DNA of 40,566 bases from a virus: IMG/VR virus record IMGVR_UViG_3300006802_000025, positions 1 through 40,566 of that record. One strand, written 5' to 3'. The position numbers were made by a program, and so were the translations under genes. Shown here piece by piece: positions 6,663-14,269 of this stretch. Position 1 is the first letter of the stretch, and every line of letters starts with the position of its first letter. The notes beneath the pieces were generated by a model. The model was not told the origin of the DNA and ran no database searches. It was given only the letters and a program-made list of their open reading frames with translations.

Positions 6663-7783
6663 TGGCTTCAGGACAAGTACAATTAAAAATCAGAATCATG
6701 CGTCAAGCATACACAAAACTATTCTACTTCGTTGATAAGTGCGACGTAGAGATCGGCTTCATGGGCAAGGTAGTGTTTAACCCTGCCAAGATGAGCTATG
6801 ATATTCTCTCGGTTCACGTGCCAGAGCAAGAAGTCACAGGTTCTACGACTGACCTCGATGCGCAAGCCGTGGCCAAACTAGACTGCGATACTATTGGTGA
6901 GAAGGGGCACCTTAACGCTTGGCTACACAGCCACGTTAACATGGGTGTGTTTTGGTCCGGCACCGATAAGGATACGATCAAAGAGATCGGGGAGCAGGGG
7001 CTTTGCGTGGCAGTAGTTGTCAACAAGAAGCGTGAAATCCGTGGTGCTATTTACTGGAAGGGTAACTCAGAGAAGCAAGATGATTTCTTCCCATGCTTTC
7101 CAGTCGAGGGCTTTGTTGATGAGGTTCCGGTCGAAGTTGTTGACGTTGTTAACGATATGCAGGAATGGAACAAAGAACTTGAAGCCAAGGTTAAGAAGAA
7201 AGTTTACGAGTCTAACTACCCTCACGGCAGATATAATAATCAGACGGGAAAATGGGAGTACAACTATACGGGAAAGCACAATCCTTCCACTACGACGGCT
7301 ACGGTGATTGGCGGTGGGGGGACGACTATTAACAACGTGGCGTACTATCTTGACCAGATTGAGACATTCAAAGAGCAACTTCAAAAGACTTGCACTGTTG
7401 GTTCCAACGGTCAGTTAATCCTGACACACAAGCAGAAGAAACGCCTCGACTATCTGACCGGCAGGTTACTAATGGCAGAACAGAAGGAACGTGAGCAAGA
7501 GGGCAAAAGAGCGGTCGAGAAACAATTGGCCCTTGTTAAGCCAAGCGAAGAACCGGCCAAATTCTCTGGCACAATGGACGGCGATCAGCTATACACTGAT
7601 GAGCAACTCTTCGAGCTAAGCTTCACTGACCTTAAGGCAGAGCTTGACCACTTAGTTAAGACACACATGATCTCACCCGGTGAGGCGGAAGATGTTGTGG
7701 TGCAGTGGAGAACTTGCCTTCCTAGATTAGAAGCCAAGAAGAAAGCAGACGGTACTAACTTTAATCCAGATGGGGGATGCTAA
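6662..7783 (+). CDS. JAB/JAMM metallo-isopeptidase (373 aa)
   Basis: The complete JAMM zinc motif is present: E30 in VEIGFMGKV, then H89-S-H91, S99 and D102 in HSHVNMGVFWSGTD, matching H-x-H-x7-S-x2-D. Such enzymes cleave ubiquitin-like modifiers from targets or trim modifier precursors. The JAB domain covers about residues 5-140. The C-terminal 230 residues include a Gly-rich linker and charged coiled-coil segments of unknown role. The start at 6662 overlaps the E1 stop (TAATG) and has a GGTGGGGAG site. It may also mature the Ubl, whose tail ends in Ala rather than Gly. Confidence 0.85.
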   Translation: MASGQVQLKIRIMRQAYTKLFYFVDKCDVEIGFMGKVVFNPAKMSYDILSVHVPEQEVTGSTTDLDAQAVAKLDCDTIGEKGHLNAWLHSHVNMGVFWSGTDKDTIKEIGEQGLCVAVVVNKKREIRGAIYWKGNSEKQDDFFPCFPVEGFVDEVPVEVVDVVNDMQEWNKELEAKVKKKVYESNYPHGRYNNQTGKWEYNYTGKHNPSTTTATVIGGGGTTINNVAYYLDQIETFKEQLQKTCTVGSNGQLILTHKQKKRLDYLTGRLLMAEQKEREQEGKRAVEKQLALVKPSEEPAKFSGTMDGDQLYTDEQLFELSFTDLKAELDHLVKTHMISPGEAEDVVVQWRTCLPRLEAKKKADGTNFNPDGGC

Positions 7784-8037
7784 TGGCACACAAGAAATGG
7801 GTAATTGCAATTACAAATGAAGAGATAATGCCCGGCCAAGTTATATACTTTGCGCCGGCAAGAGAGGATGGGGGAGTGAAAGCTCTCCTCCACATGACAG
7901 AGGCAATGAAGTTCTACTCAGAGAGTCAAGCCAATGCCTTCATCAAAAGACACTTAACACTAACCAAGGGCGCAGAGGCTAAGGCTGTGCTCTATGTTAG
8001 AGGAGGGAACGGCGATGTTTTGTTGGAAGAAAGGTAG
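7783..8037 (+). CDS. Hypothetical 84-aa protein after the JAB gene
   Basis: The start at 7783 overlaps the JAB stop (TAATG) and has a GGGGG ribosome site 6 bases upstream; an in-frame ATG at 7777 is the alternative. The sequence has short strands (KWVIAITNEE, GQVIYFAPA) and a helix around ESQANAFIKRHL, so it is a small alpha/beta protein. No family is recognised. Tight coupling on both sides places it in the Ubl cassette transcript. It overlaps the next gene by 23 bases. Confidence 0.6.
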   Translation: MAHKKWVIAITNEEIMPGQVIYFAPAREDGGVKALLHMTEAMKFYSESQANAFIKRHLTLTKGAEAKAVLYVRGGNGDVLLEER

Positions 8038-8356
8038 GCAAGGCAACTATTCAGTGCTAACTTTATTCTCTATCTGGTTCTTTGATTTCCATATCATCAA
8101 GATTCCAGATGGCGTTGACGTACCATGGCACACGGACTCGGTTGCAGGCAAGCGCCACTTCAGAATTAACTTTCATATCAATGAGAACCAACGCATCCGG
8201 TACATGGGCGAGAATCTTAAGAGCTATTTATCTGGCAGAATAGTTTACTTTCGCCCCGACTTAAGACTGCATATGGTCAAGAAACATGGTGGCTATAACA
8301 GCAATAAGAGACCGACTATCATACTCTCATTCGGATGGGTAAGGAGCATAGCGTGA
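8015..8356 (+). CDS. Possible Fe(II)/2-oxoglutarate-type hydroxylase-like protein (113 aa)
   Basis: The start at 8015 is chosen because AGGAGGG lies about 7 bases upstream; the frame is open from 7994. The protein reads as a compact double-stranded beta-helix. VPWH39-T-D41 would supply the HxD metal ligands, followed by RHFRINFHI strands, GRIVYFRP, distal H86 and KRPTIILSFGW. This spacing resembles aspartyl/asparaginyl beta-hydroxylase-like folds, but it is shorter than most enzymes of that class. It is the last gene of the Ubl cassette. A hydroxylated protein substrate is possible, but assignment rests on a short motif only. Confidence 0.45.
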   Translation: MFCWKKGRQGNYSVLTLFSIWFFDFHIIKIPDGVDVPWHTDSVAGKRHFRINFHINENQRIRYMGENLKSYLSGRIVYFRPDLRLHMVKKHGGYNSNKRPTIILSFGWVRSIA

Positions 8357-8432
8357 TAAGAAAATAATTTTTCAGATTGAAAAAAATTAGACTGTCCATT
8401 AAGCTAAGAGTTCACACAACAGGGAAAGCACA

Positions 8433-10802
8433 TTGGAAGCCAATAAGATTCAGCTTATCAAGTATCGGGAAGGTCTTGATAGGAAGACAAGTAAACCTTA
8501 TATTTATCACGAACTTATACCTCATATTGAGATTAGTTCTATTGAATCTTTGTTCAAGAATCTGGACAAGATCATCGACGCTATTCCAGTAGAGGACAGA
8601 TGGAACGTGCATTACACTACGGCCAACTGTTTAGCGCCGGAGTTGATCGGTACGCGATGGAAAAACCTGAGGCAGTTCAGCTATCAAGAGATGATACCCA
8701 TCGACCTCGATGGCATAGACCTCGCCAAGGCTGAGGAATACATTAAGCTCACCCTCGATTTTCTCAAGGTCGATTATAACAAGACCGGCATTTTCAATTC
8801 GGGGCACGGCTTGCATTTTGTTATTCTCCTCGACTCGCCTATCGAAAGTGTAAAGGATTTAGAATTTCTTCAGCCTTATTATACAGAACTTTGCGTCCAA
8901 CTTGGAGCATTATTTTTCAAGAACGGATTAAAAGGTGAGGCTGACCCGATCAGATTGTGTGAAGCGGCAACGCTCAGGCTTCCAAAAACATGGAATAGAA
9001 AACAGAATAAGCCAGAAGTTTTATCTTCTGTGATTCAAGGGACAGTGGAAAGACAACCGTTCTACCTTGACAGGCTAGTTACTCCGCCTACTCCTCAGGA
9101 GAAGCTAGCTATGGCAGGGTATAACGTGGACTCTGCCGCTGTCCTTTCTGGATGCGAGTTCCTTAAGCACTGCTATGCGAATCAGGAAACATTGAGCGAA
9201 CCTGAATGGTACGCGATGCTCGGCACAATGGCTTTCATTCCTGACATTGGCAGGGAGTTATGTCACACGTATAGCGAGAAGCATCCGACATATTCCCGTG
9301 ACGTTACCGATCAGAAAATCGACCAAGCTATTGGCTTCGGTAGGCCACGCCTATGCTCTGGAATCAATGAGGTATTCACAGGGTGCGTCAACTGTAAGCA
9401 CTTTCTCAAGTGCAAAACTCCACTTCAAATTAAAAGCGAAGAATTTATCGCTACCGAAAAGACCGGATTCCATGAGGTAATCTTTGATGCCAATGGCAAT
9501 CCATCTAAATTCATTCCATCATACTCGGACTTAGTGAAATACTTTGCCCGATCTCATCAGTACTGCGTCGACAAGAAAACTAAAATCGTTTACATATTCA
9601 ACGGAAAACATTGGGAAGAAAGAACCGAGCTTGAGCTTGACGCATTTGCTACGTCCAACTTCCAGCCAGTGGCAAACAATACCAAACGCTCCGAGTTCCG
9701 CGGGCTACTATACTCTACCAATGTAGTGGATGATGATTTCTTTCACGGTAAAACCGACGGGTTTATCAACTTCAATAACGGTATCCTACACATAGCATCA
9801 AGAACCTTGACTCCTCACTCGGCAGAGAAAGGCTTTAAGTACGTGCTCCCTTATGACTACAATCCACAGGCCAAGTGCCCTACGTTTGATAAGTTCATGA
9901 ACGACATCACGCTAAACGATGTCGATTTACAAAAGATCATTCTCGAATTTATGGCTTACGCAATCTCTGGCTTTGACCCGCACTGGGGTCAGAAAGCTTT
10001 AATCATGGTAGGGATTGGTTCCAATGGTAAGTCAACTTTAATCCAAGCAATGCAGGATTTAGTGGGGCCTCAATCATATACCACCGTCTCGCTGTCACAC
10101 ATGGCCAACGAGAACATGAGGGAAACGCTAGTCAATAAGCTCTTTAATATCTCAGAAGAAGAAAAGTACGACGCACTCAGAGACTCCAGTGAGTTTAAAA
10201 ACCTAGTCACTGGAGGTAACACGATGGTAAAGAGAATGTATCATCAGCCCTACACCACCAAGATCATGGCAAAGTTAATCATCGGGTGTAACGAAGTACC
10301 ACCTACTAATGACCATACACAGGGTACATATCGAAGACTATTAATCGTTCCACTAAGGGCAGTGTTCAATAAAGAGAATGGCAACCTTGATCTTGATATG
10401 AAATCAAAACTCAGAAGCGAGATGAGCGGTATCTATAATAGAATCCTAGAGGGATACGAGCGCCTTGTTACCAATAAGAAGTTCAGTGAATCCACGATTG
10501 TTAACGAGGAGCTTGATAAATATAAGCAAGACAATGACTTCGTTGCTCAGTTCTTCTCAGAGGTTATCGAGAATACCTTAAACGATATGGACTTCCTATC
10601 TAGTGAGGAGATTCTGGCAGAGTATAACGAGTGGCGCAGAGTCAATGGCGTTAAGCTAGAGTACACCTCGGTCACATTAATCAAGAGAATTAAATTGATT
10701 TTGAATAATAGGGAACCAACACAAAGAAGAGTTAAGACAGGAATGGTTAAGAGAGGAATGGCAGGCATCAGGTTTAAATATAGAATGGCCGTTACAATGT
10801 AG
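8433..10802 (+). CDS. Primase-helicase: AEP-like primase plus D5/SF3 helicase (789 aa)
   Basis: It probably primes and unwinds DNA at the phage fork. The N-terminal domain has archaeo-eukaryotic-primase-like motifs: IPIDLDG (acidic metal ligands), SGHGLHFVI, and a downstream Arg/Lys region (LRLPKTWN). A cysteine cluster near residues 307-330 (CSGI...CVNCKHFLKC) may bind zinc. The C-terminal SF3 ATPase has Walker A GIGSNGKST (Lys533), an acidic NISEEE segment and the sensor region LIIGCNEVPPTND followed by YRRLL. The start is TTG at 8433, preceded by AGGGA; no ATG gives a full primase domain. DNA polymerase, SNF2 helicase and nuclease genes follow. Confidence 0.85.
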   Translation: MEANKIQLIKYREGLDRKTSKPYIYHELIPHIEISSIESLFKNLDKIIDAIPVEDRWNVHYTTANCLAPELIGTRWKNLRQFSYQEMIPIDLDGIDLAKAEEYIKLTLDFLKVDYNKTGIFNSGHGLHFVILLDSPIESVKDLEFLQPYYTELCVQLGALFFKNGLKGEADPIRLCEAATLRLPKTWNRKQNKPEVLSSVIQGTVERQPFYLDRLVTPPTPQEKLAMAGYNVDSAAVLSGCEFLKHCYANQETLSEPEWYAMLGTMAFIPDIGRELCHTYSEKHPTYSRDVTDQKIDQAIGFGRPRLCSGINEVFTGCVNCKHFLKCKTPLQIKSEEFIATEKTGFHEVIFDANGNPSKFIPSYSDLVKYFARSHQYCVDKKTKIVYIFNGKHWEERTELELDAFATSNFQPVANNTKRSEFRGLLYSTNVVDDDFFHGKTDGFINFNNGILHIASRTLTPHSAEKGFKYVLPYDYNPQAKCPTFDKFMNDITLNDVDLQKIILEFMAYAISGFDPHWGQKALIMVGIGSNGKSTLIQAMQDLVGPQSYTTVSLSHMANENMRETLVNKLFNISEEEKYDALRDSSEFKNLVTGGNTMVKRMYHQPYTTKIMAKLIIGCNEVPPTNDHTQGTYRRLLIVPLRAVFNKENGNLDLDMKSKLRSEMSGIYNRILEGYERLVTNKKFSESTIVNEELDKYKQDNDFVAQFFSEVIENTLNDMDFLSSEEILAEYNEWRRVNGVKLEYTSVTLIKRIKLILNNREPTQRRVKTGMVKRGMAGIRFKYRMAVTM

Positions 10803-10809
10803 GAGGAAT

Positions 10810-12270
10810 ATGAAATATGACGGATTACTCAGAGGTCTTGCGGTTGAGCCTTATAAACATCAGCGAGAGGCATTGGTTTTTGCTCAAGATAAACCGCACG
10901 TGGCGCTGTTGTGGGAAATGGGAACAGGAAAAACCGGGGGAGCGATACTTCTTGCGAGGTCTAGATACTTCGACGCAGGACGTATACTACGTACACTTAT
11001 TGTTACCCCACCCGTCACAATTACTAACTGGAAGGACGAGTTTAAAAGATGGAGTCACATTCCAGAGAACCTCGTACACGCCCTTCTCCAACCGAGTGGA
11101 AAAAAGAAGGCAGAGTATCTGCACAATAGAGTCATTCCAAGCTTTGATGGAGGAGTTGTCATCACCAACTATGAGGCACTGCTTACAGAATGTCTTTTCG
11201 ATGCCATTGAGAAATGGAAACCTGAGCTTATCATCTTCGATGAGGTACATTACGTTAAGAGTGCCAAGAGAAAGCGATCTAAACTTTCGCAACGACTGGC
11301 AACAGCGGCAAACTTTATTATCTCTCTTACTGGAACCCCGATTCTTAAGGACGTACGTGACGTATACGGCATATTTAGGACGGCAGATGTGGGACTTCTC
11401 TTTGGCAGAAACGAACAGCTATTTGCATTTAGATACCTTATTGATGAGAACGCAGGCTGGGCTGGAAAAGCATCTTACTTCCCTAAATGGAAGAATAATC
11501 CGGCAACCTTCCCCGAGCTTAACGAAAAGATTTATTCTAAGTCTCTTCGGAAATTAAAGAGCGAGTGCCTAGACTTACCGCCACTTGTCAAGATAAAGCG
11601 CAGTGTTCCAATGTCACCCGATCAAGCTAAGGCGTATAAGGAAGTCGAGAAAGATTTCTACTCGTCACTTAACTCGGACGGTGCCACGGTCTCAGCTAAC
11701 CTTGCCATTGTTAAAGCGCTCCGCCTATTGCAGATATGCACTGGATTTGTAGGGACTGATGAAGGTGATGAGCACGTCTTTGAAACTAATCCAAGGCTTG
11801 AGCTTTGCGAGGAATATCTAGCGGAACTCACGCCTAATCACAAGGTCATTGTGTGGTGTAGCTTCAGGCAGAACTATAAAATGTTAGAGGGCTTATGTAA
11901 AAAATTGGGGGTTAAATATGTCATGCTCACAGGAGATACCAAAGATAAAGGAGGTGCCGTTGACACGTTCCAGAATGATCCTGAATGTCGCGTCATTATT
12001 GCTAACCGTGGCGCTGGTGGGGTCGGCGTTAATCTTACAGCCGCTAGTTACTCCATTGTTTATAGCCGAAACTTCTCACTTGCAGAGGAGCTTCAGTCTG
12101 AAGCAAGAAACCACAGAGGCGGTAGCCAGATACATGACCAGATTGTAAAGATAGATTTGTTCGCGACCGATACCATAGAGGAAACGGTTCTCGAATCACT
12201 GACCAATAAACAAGAGGGGGCCACGGCGGTTCTCGATAAAATAAGAGGTGGCAATGGAATTAGAAGTTAA
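10810..12270 (+). CDS. SNF2-like DEAD/DEAH-box helicase (486 aa)
   Basis: It is a superfamily 2 ATPase acting on DNA. Visible motifs are a Q-like N-terminus (EPYKHQREAL), Walker A GTGK41T, motif Ia TLIVTPP, motif II D144-E-V-H, motif III SLTGTP, motif IV/V VIVWCSF and ANRGAGGVGVNLT, and motif VI QSEARNHRGGSQ. The layout and size match phage SNF2-type helicases found next to replication genes. An AGGAGG site lies 4 bases before the ATG. It may remodel or anneal DNA during replication or recombination. The next gene overlaps its end by 17 bases. Confidence 0.88.
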   Translation: MKYDGLLRGLAVEPYKHQREALVFAQDKPHVALLWEMGTGKTGGAILLARSRYFDAGRILRTLIVTPPVTITNWKDEFKRWSHIPENLVHALLQPSGKKKAEYLHNRVIPSFDGGVVITNYEALLTECLFDAIEKWKPELIIFDEVHYVKSAKRKRSKLSQRLATAANFIISLTGTPILKDVRDVYGIFRTADVGLLFGRNEQLFAFRYLIDENAGWAGKASYFPKWKNNPATFPELNEKIYSKSLRKLKSECLDLPPLVKIKRSVPMSPDQAKAYKEVEKDFYSSLNSDGATVSANLAIVKALRLLQICTGFVGTDEGDEHVFETNPRLELCEEYLAELTPNHKVIVWCSFRQNYKMLEGLCKKLGVKYVMLTGDTKDKGGAVDTFQNDPECRVIIANRGAGGVGVNLTAASYSIVYSRNFSLAEELQSEARNHRGGSQIHDQIVKIDLFATDTIEETVLESLTNKQEGATAVLDKIRGGNGIRS

Positions 12271-12595
12271 CCAAACATTTACTGGAATCAAGGGCGAGGC
12301 AATGCGTGTCGTTGACATTAAAGACGGAGTCGTATTGTTCGGTCTATTTGAGAGCGAGTTCGCGGGCAAAGGGCCTGTGGAAAATTTCTCGAAGCTGGCG
12401 ATTAATAAGATAGATATGCTTGATTACAAGAAGAGATGCGTTGCCATGAAAATTTTCCAGAGTGAGAAGAAGCATGGGTCAGCATACGAAGATCACTTAA
12501 TGTTCTATGAACAGATTAAAGATAAACCGGACAGCCTCATCGAGGATATGTTCATTAACTATGGGGGATTCCATGACTACAGAAAACTTGATTAA
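12254..12595 (+). CDS. Hypothetical 113-aa protein in replication operon
   Basis: An upstream GTG at 12248 is possible, but ATG 12254 has AGAGG 5 bases before it. The N-terminal third looks like a small beta-barrel (FTGIKGEAMRVVDIKDGVVLFGLF). The rest is helical and acidic, ending in FINYGGFHDYRKLD. No family is recognised. Its position between the SNF2 helicase and genes leading to DNA polymerase suggests an accessory replication role by context only. Confidence 0.65.
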   Translation: MELEVNQTFTGIKGEAMRVVDIKDGVVLFGLFESEFAGKGPVENFSKLAINKIDMLDYKKRCVAMKIFQSEKKHGSAYEDHLMFYEQIKDKPDSLIEDMFINYGGFHDYRKLD

Positions 12596-13073
12596 CGATC
12601 ACGCAGACTTTGACATGACACCTACTGTCGAAGTAACTACTGCCGAACTGGATGCTAAGGTGCAGGCGTATCAGGAAGCCAGAGAGGAAGCGGATAAGAA
12701 GAAAGCGGTGTACTCGGAAGCTAATAAGCAAGCCGATGCACTTGAGGCAGAGCTAATTCTAATGATGCAAGCCTGTAAAAAAAGTTCATACAAAGTTGAT
12801 GGCGTTGGAACCATTTCTGTGTATGATAAATTTTCCGTTAAGGTTCCTTCAGATGGCGAATCCAAAGATCAGTTCTTTGCTTTCATCGAAGAGAAGTATG
12901 GGAAGGAAGGCTTGGATAAGTACAGGTCAGTAAGTTCAGCGGCACTCAACTCTCTTTACAATCAGCTAGTTGAGGACGAGGGCATCTTAGAAATTCCGGG
13001 AGTGGGTATGCCTACTGCCAGAACACAGTTAAGTTTAACACGTGCCAAAGGCAAGAGAACAGGGAGCAAATAA
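12573..13073 (+). CDS. Hypothetical 166-aa coiled-coil protein in replication operon
   Basis: The start at 12573 has a GGGGGA site 4-6 bases upstream and gives MTTENLIND; the frame is open from 12507. Residues 20-70 form an acidic and lysine-rich coiled coil (AYQEAREEADKKKAVYSEANKQ). A small beta region (GVGTISVYDKFSVKVP) and helices follow. This architecture recurs in short phage proteins near recombination or ssDNA-binding genes, but I cannot assign a family. Its stop overlaps the next start (TAATG). Confidence 0.65.
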   Translation: MTTENLINDHADFDMTPTVEVTTAELDAKVQAYQEAREEADKKKAVYSEANKQADALEAELILMMQACKKSSYKVDGVGTISVYDKFSVKVPSDGESKDQFFAFIEEKYGKEGLDKYRSVSSAALNSLYNQLVEDEGILEIPGVGMPTARTQLSLTRAKGKRTGSK

Positions 13074-13450
13074 TGGAGACAAGAACTATGAAGAAAGAGA
13101 AACTGGATGAGCGTTACGCAATGAAAAGAATCGTCGAGATCGTTGGAGATTTAAGACCTTTGTTAGATGATCGCATGAGAGCAATTACTCCAAGCGGTTT
13201 TGTTTTATCAGAGTGCTTAAAAGAAATCGAAGATATCGCTAAAGCTTATGGAGGAATCATTGAACCTAAAGGAGAGGAAGACAATGGAGCAAGCACCGAA
13301 CTTAGTACCCCAACTGGAATTACTGAACGACCGCATACGGACACTGGAACTCCAGCTTTACAAACAGCAGACGGAGTATCAGCAAGTAGAAAGTCAAACG
13401 CCAGAGAACGCCATGCGCAAGCAATTGCTACTGGCGAGCTTAAAGTCTAA
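13073..13450 (+). CDS. Hypothetical 125-aa protein with overlapping tail
   Basis: GGGAG lies 6 bases before the ATG. Residues 1-65 look like a genuine helical domain (YAMKRIVEIVGDLRPLLDDRMRAI, FVLSECLKEIEDIAKAYGG). From about residue 70 the sequence becomes low-complexity Ser/Thr/Gly/Pro. There it runs out of frame over the next gene (13284-13523) for 167 bases. The tail may be a tolerated by-product of missing an earlier stop. Function unknown. Confidence 0.55.
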   Translation: METRTMKKEKLDERYAMKRIVEIVGDLRPLLDDRMRAITPSGFVLSECLKEIEDIAKAYGGIIEPKGEEDNGASTELSTPTGITERPHTDTGTPALQTADGVSASRKSNARERHAQAIATGELKV

Positions 13451-13523
13451 ACTAGAATTTACACAGAATACACTGGCATCGAACTACTCGGTGCTACAAC
13501 TTCTAACAGGAAAAAGAAAATGA
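13284..13523 (+). CDS. Small coiled-coil protein (79 aa)
   Basis: ATG 13284 has a strong AGGAGAGGA site 7 bases upstream. The frame is also open from 13248 but without a good site. The protein is an almost continuous heptad-like helix (LVPQLELLNDRIRTLELQLYKQQTEYQQVES, then LLASLKSKLEF). It lies inside the 3' part of the previous gene in another frame, and overlaps the next start by 4 bases. Such small coiled coils often tether partners. No specific function is visible. Confidence 0.6.
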   Translation: MEQAPNLVPQLELLNDRIRTLELQLYKQQTEYQQVESQTPENAMRKQLLLASLKSKLEFTQNTLASNYSVLQLLTGKRK

Positions 13524-14269
13524 AAAAAGAAACAGCAAATGAAACGGCCCTTACCACAACAACAGAAGCACAGGCACCAGCTACCATTCTTAATACCGAC
13601 TTTACCGGTGTCGAGATGGACGCAAACGATTTCCTTCCCACTAAGATTCTATTGATGCAGGGTATCTCACAGCAGGTTGCAGATAGAAAGGCTAACATCG
13701 GGGACTTCGTAAACAACATGACCGGAGAGATCGTAGGTACTGCTGGCACAAAGCCGGTAAAACTACTGCCATTCGCGGTTAAGAAGTACTACGCGGTTGA
13801 GAAATACAACGGCAGTAAGTTCGTTTACAGTCACACTGAAGAAGACAAAGGGATTAAACTTCCTAATGACTTCGAGCTTAACGGTGTGAAGTATAGAAAC
13901 ATGCACACCTACGTATTCTTCTGCATGACTGAGGCGATGGACATTCCAGTAACGGTAAGCTTTAGATCGACTTCCCACAAGGAAGGACAGAAGCTTCTGA
14001 ACTATATGTCTAATCAGGCCAGAAAGAAACCTACTCCTCAACCACCATTCGCAAACTGGATTAAGCTAGACGCTATGCCAAAGAAGAATGACCTTGGTAA
14101 CTTCATGGTTCTAGTCGTGAACCCTGATAGTGAGTCAACGGAAGAGGAAAGAAACGAGTGTCGCACTTGGATTCCAGTAGTGCGTGAGATCAAGAACCTT
14201 GGTGAAGAAGCTGCTGATGATATCGGCACATCAGCACCGGCTCAACCTGCACCGAATGTAAGGTTCTAA
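13520..14269 (+). CDS. Putative ssDNA-binding/replication accessory protein (249 aa)
   Basis: The gene sits immediately before DNA polymerase with TAATG coupling. The central 150 residues are beta-rich (GTKPVKLLPFAVKKYYAVEKYNG, YRNMHTYVFFCMTEA, VTVSFRST, NFMVLVVNP), suggesting an OB-like fold. The N-terminus is Thr/Ala-rich and flexible. The C-terminus is an acidic stretch followed by a Pro/Ala linker ending in Phe, reminiscent of the protein-interaction tails of phage ssDNA-binding proteins. I do not see a diagnostic family motif, so the call is contextual. Confidence 0.45.
   Translation: MKKETANETALTTTTEAQAPATILNTDFTGVEMDANDFLPTKILLMQGISQQVADRKANIGDFVNNMTGEIVGTAGTKPVKLLPFAVKKYYAVEKYNGSKFVYSHTEEDKGIKLPNDFELNGVKYRNMHTYVFFCMTEAMDIPVTVSFRSTSHKEGQKLLNYMSNQARKKPTPQPPFANWIKLDAMPKKNDLGNFMVLVVNPDSESTEEERNECRTWIPVVREIKNLGEEAADDIGTSAPAQPAPNVRF

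Noticed and set aside
7017-7384. Open frames on both strands within the JAB gene (96 and 105 codons)
   Set aside because: They are by-products of the JAB coding sequence, with Arg/Leu-rich composition and no fitting ribosome sites.
8377-8592. 71-codon frame spanning the start of the primase gene
   Set aside because: It is a shifted reading of the primase N-terminus and lacks its own ribosome site.
10817-11557. 246-codon open frame inside the SNF2 helicase gene
   Set aside because: It is a shifted reading of a gene with complete helicase motifs, its composition is rich in Ser, Leu and Arg without domain structure, and the ribosome site belongs to the helicase ATG.
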